Shown here piece after piece: positions 6,965 to 10,649 of a stretch of 10,649 nt of DNA. The translations under genes and the position numbers were made by a program. The notes under the pieces were generated by a model that was not told where the DNA came from, ran no database searches, and saw nothing but the letters and a program-made list of their open reading frames with translations. The DNA is from an uncultured Kroppenstedtia sp. (GTDB lineage Bacteria > Bacillota > Bacilli > Thermoactinomycetales > DSM-45169), in the NCBI GenBank assembly GCA_959600065.1, contig CAUGKZ010000027.1, positions 1-10,649 of the forward strand. The letters are read 5' to 3'. Positions within the stretch are counted from its first letter, which is position 1, and each line of letters begins with the position of its first letter.

Positions 6965-6999
6965 CGGCATCCCCTCTCTGGGAGATGCCGACTTTTTTT
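6965..6999 (+). terminator. Intrinsic terminator after sleB
   Basis: CGGCATC (6965-6971) pairs with GATGCCG (6984-6990). The stem extends inward through CCC (6972-6974) with GGG (6980-6982) around a single bulged A, and is followed by seven T residues (6993-6999). It isolates sleB from mutS2. Confidence 0.9.
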
Positions 7000-7020
7000 A
7001 CCGGTGTGGAAAGCCTTTCA

Positions 7021-7029
7021 TGCTATAAT
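7021..7029 (+). promoter_or_regulatory. Extended -10 promoter of mutS2
   Basis: TGCTATAAT contains a perfect TATAAT (7024-7029) preceded by the TGN extension. The expected -35 region near 7001-7006 (CCGGTG) does not resemble TTGACA, as is common for extended -10 promoters. Transcription would begin near 7035-7037, which leaves room for the ribosome binding site at 7052 but not for the in-frame ATG at 7035. Confidence 0.7.
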
Positions 7030-7064
7030 ATTGAATGATTGTTGTCGGAACAGGAGGGTGCAAA

Positions 7065-9422
7065 ATGGACCCGCAAAAAATGCTTCATGCTTTGGAATAT
7101 GATCGGATCATCGATCAGTTGATTCAACAAGCCACATCGGAAACAGGGAAAAAAGCTGCTGCCGGTTTGCAACCGTCTCTTCAGGGAGATGAAGTACAAC
7201 GGAGGCTCCAATCGACAGCTGAAGCTATGGACTTACTCCGATTGAAGGGGAGCCTGTCCTTGGAGGCGGTCTCAGACATCCATCCCGCACTGCGAAGAGC
7301 GCGGATCGGTGGTTTACTGACAGCGATGGAGCTGCTTCGGGTGGCAGGGACGGCCGGAGCGGAAAAGACGGTTCGTTCCGTGCTGGAAGGGGTGGATCCG
7401 GAAGAAGCCTCCTTGTTCCTGCTGCGGGAGCTATCCGCACAATTGAGGGAGACTCGGATGCTGGCTCGAAGGATTCGGCGAGCCATCGATGAAGATGGAG
7501 TCGTCAATGATGATGCCAGCTCGGAGCTGAGTCGGATTCGGCGCAACATCCAGCAGCTTCAGGAATCGATCCGCACCACTCTGGATGAATTTTTACGTCA
7601 TTCTTCATACCAAAAAATGCTTCAGGACCCGATCATCACCCAGCGGAACGATCGCTATGTGATTCCGGTCAAACAAGAGTACCGGGGAGCCCTCCGGGGG
7701 ATCGTTCACGATCAGTCGGCATCGGGACAAACCTTGTTTATTGAGCCCCAGGCAGTGGTCGATCAAAACAACCGATTAAGGGAATTGGAGCTGGCAGAGG
7801 AGCGGGAAGTGGAACGGATTCTCGGGGAGTTGACTGGGGAGGTTGCGGACCAAGCGGATGACTTGGAGATGAACCTCACCCTCCTCACTCAATTGGATTT
7901 GATTTTGGCCAAGGCTCGTCTCGGAAATCAGATGAAAGGAATTGTCCCAGGGGTGAACAGGGACGGTTATATCCGGCTGAAGAGAGCCAGACATCCTCTG
8001 ATCCCCATCGAGGAGGCGGTTCCCAACGATGTGGAACTGGGTCGGGAGTACCAAGCGATTGTGATTACCGGACCCAATACAGGGGGGAAGACGGTCACCT
8101 TAAAAACAGTGGGTCTGCTGGCATTGATGGCTCAGTCGGGGTTGCCGATCCCGGCGGAAGAAGAAAGCGAATTGCCCATCTTCAGCGGAGTTTATGCTGA
8201 TATCGGGGATGAGCAAAGCATCGAGCAAAATCTGAGCACCTTCTCTTCCCACATGACCCACATTGTCGACATCCTGGATTCCATCGATGCAAACAGTCTG
8301 GTGTTGCTGGATGAATTAGGTGCAGGGACGGATCCCACAGAAGGAGCAGCACTGGCCATCTCTGTTCTGGAACGGGTTTTGGAACAAGGATGTCGCGTGG
8401 TGGCAACGACTCACTACAATGAGTTGAAGCTGTATGCCCACGCTCGCAAAGGTGTAACCAATGCCAGTGTGGAATTTGATGTGGAAAGCTTAAGTCCTAC
8501 CTACCGATTGCAGACAGGGGTTCCGGGGCGGAGCAACGCCTTTGAGATCTCCCGGCGGTTGGGTCTGCCGGAGGAGATCATTGAAGCGGCGAAATCACAA
8601 CTCTCATCCGAGGAAAATCGTTTGGAAGAGATGATCGGAGCTCTCTCAGATGACCGCCGCCGAGCGGAAAAGGAGAGAGCGGAGGCGGAGGCGCTGCGGA
8701 AGCAGGCAGAGGGACTGCTACAGGATCTGAAACTGAAAATGGAATCCTGGGATCGGGAAAAAGAACGAATTCGAGAAGCCGCTCGCCGAGAGGCCAAGGC
8801 CGTGGTTTCCCGGGCCAAACGGGAAGCGAATGAGGTGCTGGATCAACTCCATCGCTGGGCTCAGGAACAACCGCAGGAATTGAAAGAACACCGGTTGATT
8901 GAAGCCAAGAAGCGGCTGGATGACGCTGAACCCGAGCTTCCGATCCACCGGAGTGTCCACAGGGAACCCACGCGGCAGATTCGGGTGGGTGATGAAGTGC
9001 TCGTACGAACTCTTGGACAAAAAGGACAGGTGATCGATCAGCTTGGAGAGCGGGAGTTTCAGGTACAGGTGGGAATCATGAAGATGAAGGTGGACCGAGA
9101 GCAACTGGAATGGAAAGGATCCCCTACTCAAGAGTCTCCCACCCAAGGGGGCACTTCCTACCGCAGACAGTCCAACATTGTTCGACCGGAGCTGGATCTG
9201 CGAGGGCAGATGGTGGAAGAAGCGATTCCGGAAATCGACAAGTATCTGGATGATGCCCTGTTGGCCGGTTTTGACCATGTCTCTTTGATTCACGGGAAAG
9301 GAACCGGTGCACTCCGGACCGGGGTTCGCAAGTTCCTGGATCAACATTCCCGGGTGAAATCCTATCGTTCCGGGGGCCAGGGAGAAGGGGGCCTTGGTGT
9401 GACGGTGGTTGAACTCTCGTAA
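7065..9422 (+). CDS. mutS2: MutS2: MutS-family ATPase with Smr domain
   Basis: A complete 785-aa protein, the same length as B. subtilis MutS2 (MutSB). Residues 1-290 are the MutS-like core and clamp, with the family segment RYVIPVKQEYRG and TLFIEPQAVV near 197-235. The ATPase follows: Walker A GPNTGGKT (336-343), signature STFSSHM (391-397), Walker B LLDE (414-417) leading into GAGTDP, and the switch histidine H450 in TTHYNE. Residues about 503-602 are a charged coiled coil, 639-682 a KOW-like beta segment, and 710-785 the Smr domain with LDLRG (710-714) and HGKGTG (743-748). MutS2 lacks the mismatch-recognition domain. Known roles are suppression of homologous recombination in some species and, in B. 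subtilis, splitting of collided ribosomes. The ATG at 7065 is chosen because AGGAGGG (7052-7058) sits 6 nt before it; the earlier in-frame ATG at 7035 coincides with the predicted transcription start. Confidence 0.97.
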   Translation: MDPQKMLHALEYDRIIDQLIQQATSETGKKAAAGLQPSLQGDEVQRRLQSTAEAMDLLRLKGSLSLEAVSDIHPALRRARIGGLLTAMELLRVAGTAGAEKTVRSVLEGVDPEEASLFLLRELSAQLRETRMLARRIRRAIDEDGVVNDDASSELSRIRRNIQQLQESIRTTLDEFLRHSSYQKMLQDPIITQRNDRYVIPVKQEYRGALRGIVHDQSASGQTLFIEPQAVVDQNNRLRELELAEEREVERILGELTGEVADQADDLEMNLTLLTQLDLILAKARLGNQMKGIVPGVNRDGYIRLKRARHPLIPIEEAVPNDVELGREYQAIVITGPNTGGKTVTLKTVGLLALMAQSGLPIPAEEESELPIFSGVYADIGDEQSIEQNLSTFSSHMTHIVDILDSIDANSLVLLDELGAGTDPTEGAALAISVLERVLEQGCRVVATTHYNELKLYAHARKGVTNASVEFDVESLSPTYRLQTGVPGRSNAFEISRRLGLPEEIIEAAKSQLSSEENRLEEMIGALSDDRRRAEKERAEAEALRKQAEGLLQDLKLKMESWDREKERIREAARREAKAVVSRAKREANEVLDQLHRWAQEQPQELKEHRLIEAKKRLDDAEPELPIHRSVHREPTRQIRVGDEVLVRTLGQKGQVIDQLGEREFQVQVGIMKMKVDREQLEWKGSPTQESPTQGGTSYRRQSNIVRPELDLRGQMVEEAIPEIDKYLDDALLAGFDHVSLIHGKGTGALRTGVRKFLDQHSRVKSYRSGGQGEGGLGVTVVELS

Positions 9423-9488
9423 ACGGGTGCGGATCTGCAAGTGAGGTCTTTTTAAAAACCGGGATGCCGGTGATTGGAGGCGATGTAG

Positions 9489-9578
9489 ATGCTGGTCCGT
9501 TTAGCTAAGATCTTGGGATCGATTGCATTAATCTTTTTCATTGTCGGTGGGATTTGGTTTTATTTGAATGCGATGTAA
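9489..9578 (+). CDS. 29-aa single-span membrane protein, unknown function
   Basis: I do not recognise this protein. The frame runs ATG to TAA for 29 residues. It opens MLVRLAKILG, with two positive charges (R4, K7), and continues with an uninterrupted hydrophobic stretch at about 9-26 (GSIALIFFIVGGIWFYL), ending LNAM. GGAGG (9476-9480) lies 8 nt before the ATG, which is a strong reason to think it is translated. The charge bias predicts the N-terminus inside the cell. It sits 66 nt after mutS2 and 55 nt before the NfeD-family gene with no terminator in between, so it probably shares their transcript. Possible roles include a small subunit or regulator of a membrane complex such as the neighbouring NfeD protein; a toxic hydrophobic peptide is less likely because no antitoxin or antisense signal was seen. 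Function is open. Confidence 0.62.
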   Translation: MLVRLAKILGSIALIFFIVGGIWFYLNAM

Positions 9579-9633
9579 TCTCGCACTCCATTCCTGTATA
9601 CAACTGGAAGGATAGCGGGACGGAGGAGATCAA

Positions 9634-10275
9634 ATGAATGGGTTACAGGAGCCTTGGTTGGCTGGACTGATCGTTTTTTTTGCGGGGATGTTACTGGTGG
9701 CGGAGTTTCTGGTGAAAGCGCGAGGGTTGGCCGGAGTGTCCGGAGTCGCCTTGCTGTGTTTGTATGCCTGGACTCAATCCCCGTCATTTCATAGTTGGTC
9801 ACTGGGTCTATTGTTGGTCGGACTCGCTTTGATGATCCTGGATGGAAAATTGATTCAGGATGGGACCATCGCGGGGATCGGGATGTTGTTGATGCTGGTC
9901 GGTTTGGTTCTGCCCACGGGGGATTTTTTGACTGGGAGTTTGGTGGCGATCCTGTGGATTCTGGGTCTGCTGGCCGGATTTCTTTCACTGAAGGTGTTGC
10001 CCCGGCGGGAGGTGTGGGACAAGATCGTGCTGAAGGATTCTCTGACACGTGAACAGGGCTACCGATCGGTCAATGCCAAATTTCTGGAGTTGATTGGCCG
10101 TGAAGGCGAGACTCTGACGGACCTCAGGCCTTCCGGAACCGTCTCAGTGGACGGAGAGCGTTTCAGTTGCACCAGCGGAGGTGCATGGGTCAAGAAAGGA
10201 ACACCGGTGCGGGTGGTTTCCGTAGACGGGACCCGGATTTTGGTGGAACCTTTGCCAGAAGATCACGCTGGTTAA
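9634..10275 (+). CDS. NfeD-family membrane protein, short form without protease domain
   Basis: A 213-aa protein. Five hydrophobic segments lie at about 10-27, 31-47, 56-70, 77-94 and 98-120. A basic patch (VLPRREVWDK) and the linker IVLKDSLTREQGYRS follow, then a C-terminal soluble OB-fold at about 151-206 (LIGREGETLTDLRPSGTV, FSCTSGGAWVKKGTPVRVVSVDG, LVEPL). This order of membrane block, linker and OB fold matches the C-terminal half of long NfeD proteins such as B. subtilis YqeZ, but the N-terminal ClpP-like serine protease domain is missing. GGAGGAG (9622-9628) just before ATG 9634 shows that this is a genuine start and not the tail of a broken gene. NfeD proteins usually pair with flotillin or stomatin proteins in membrane microdomains; no such partner is adjacent. 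Cotranscription with mutS2 is inferred from spacing. Confidence 0.82.
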   Translation: MNGLQEPWLAGLIVFFAGMLLVAEFLVKARGLAGVSGVALLCLYAWTQSPSFHSWSLGLLLVGLALMILDGKLIQDGTIAGIGMLLMLVGLVLPTGDFLTGSLVAILWILGLLAGFLSLKVLPRREVWDKIVLKDSLTREQGYRSVNAKFLELIGREGETLTDLRPSGTVSVDGERFSCTSGGAWVKKGTPVRVVSVDGTRILVEPLPEDHAG

Positions 10276-10283
10276 TCTTCTCG

Positions 10284-10320
10284 AAAGCAAGGCACCGCTT
10301 ATGCGGTGCCTTGCTTTTTC
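10284..10320 (+). terminator. Strong terminator between convergent genes
   Basis: AAAGCAAGGCACCGC (10284-10298), loop TTAT, and GCGGTGCCTTGCTTT (10303-10317) form a perfect 15-base-pair stem that runs into five T residues ending at 10319. On the minus strand only three T residues follow the stem, so it should work best for the plus-strand mutS2 unit. It may still serve the convergent minus-strand gene in part. Confidence 0.93.
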
Positions 10321-10356
10321 TGCGTTGCTAGTGTCGTCTTCAGGTGAAGTGATGGC

Positions 10357-10649
10357 TCACCCCCTGCGGGGCCGAATATGGATCCGGACTTTGTGAACCG
10401 AGGGAGTGGGGAGCGGGGAAGCGGGGATCTCTTCTTTTTCCAATTCCTTTTCCCTTTCTTCGCGATGATTATGGTACATAAACAGCCATTCAGGTTGAAT
10501 CATGCCTGTCGCCAGAGCCGGGTAAATGGAAAGCCGAGGATCTCTCAATCCGAATAACATCGGATGCACCCCCTGAGGAATCTGTTGTTGCAACCAGTAT
10601 ATGGGCTGGGAGGGTTGACCCATACCCAATAGGCGACGGCTTTCAGCAT
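10357..10649 (-). CDS. Hypothetical protein, C-terminal part (5' end outside window)
   Basis: I do not recognise this gene. The minus-strand frame is open from the window edge to a TGA at 10357-10359, giving 96 complete residues. Possible starts inside the window (TTG 10629, ATG 10623) have no Shine-Dalgarno upstream, so the true start is probably beyond the edge. The visible part has an aromatic- and glutamine-rich segment (QPIYWLQQQIPQGVHPMLFG), a second segment (RLSIYPALATGMIQPEWLFM), a charged stretch REEREKELEKEE, a proline-rich spacer (IPASPLPTPS) and a basic end (KVRIHIRPRRG). No membrane span or enzyme motif is apparent, and the low-complexity tail suggests a flexible C-terminus. It converges on the NfeD-family gene and faces the stem-loop at 10284-10320. 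It has no opposing gene and lies outside the conserved block, which favours a real but lineage-restricted gene. Confidence 0.6.
   Translation of the reverse strand, partial: AESRRLLGMGQPSQPIYWLQQQIPQGVHPMLFGLRDPRLSIYPALATGMIQPEWLFMYHNHREEREKELEKEEIPASPLPTPSVHKVRIHIRPRRG

Noticed and set aside
8718..9440. Minus-strand 240-codon open frame
   Set aside because: It is antisense to the coiled-coil and Smr part of mutS2, with no recognisable domain.
9458..9471. Small hairpin ACCGG-GATG-CCGGT between mutS2 and the 29-aa gene
   Set aside because: Considered as a terminator, but the stem is only five base pairs and no T tract follows, so the downstream genes are treated as cotranscribed.
9560..10048. 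Minus-strand 162-codon open frame
   Set aside because: It is antisense to the NfeD-family gene; its Pro/Ser/Arg-rich translation is typical of an antisense of a hydrophobic protein.
10361..10374. CCCC/GGGG inverted repeat near the end of the minus-strand gene
   Set aside because: It lies within the coding end and has no following T tract on either strand.

Overview
The window reads as a stretch of core chromosome from an endospore-forming Gram-positive bacterium (Bacillota, Bacillales-like). The evidence is strong AGGAGG-type ribosome binding sites, a T-box leader on pheST, a SleB-type spore cortex hydrolase with a sigma-G-like promoter, and a gene order close to the Bacillus subtilis ysgA-pheS-pheT-(rnhC)-zapA-yshB/cvpA-(polX)-mutS2 block. 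The base composition looks moderately GC-rich, which would suit the Thermoactinomycetaceae, but that family assignment is a guess.

Left part (1-4920): the 3' end of a KtrA/KtrC-type potassium-channel regulatory subunit is followed after 3 nt by a SPOUT 2'-O-methyltransferase, the likely orthologue of B. subtilis YsgA/RlmP. A sigma-A-like promoter (1107-1135) then drives a phenylalanine T-box leader with a UUC specifier, a T-box motif and an intrinsic terminator. The leader ends directly before pheS (GTG start at 1437) and pheT, the two subunits of phenylalanyl-tRNA synthetase. Uncharged tRNA-Phe should therefore control synthetase expression.

Middle part (4921-7000): zapA (FtsZ-ring associated protein) and a cvpA-family membrane protein lie downstream of pheT and end at a strong terminator. 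Next is sleB, an exported cortex-lytic enzyme with a duplicated peptidoglycan-binding domain. It has its own sigma-G-like promoter, a hairpin over its ribosome binding site and its own terminator. It stands where B. subtilis has polX, and the usual partner ypeB is not next to it. rnhC is also absent from between pheT and zapA.

Right part (7001-10649): an extended -10 promoter precedes mutS2 (785 aa, MutS-type ATPase plus Smr domain). mutS2 is followed by an unannotated 29-codon single-membrane-span protein and an NfeD-family membrane protein that lacks a protease domain. A long perfect-stem terminator closes this unit. A convergent minus-strand gene of unknown function runs off the right edge.

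Most of the window is ordinary housekeeping sequence. The least explained items are the 29-aa membrane peptide, the insulated sleB insertion with its leader hairpin, the orphan NfeD protein and the unrecognised minus-strand gene. No mobile element, CRISPR array, tRNA or rRNA was seen.
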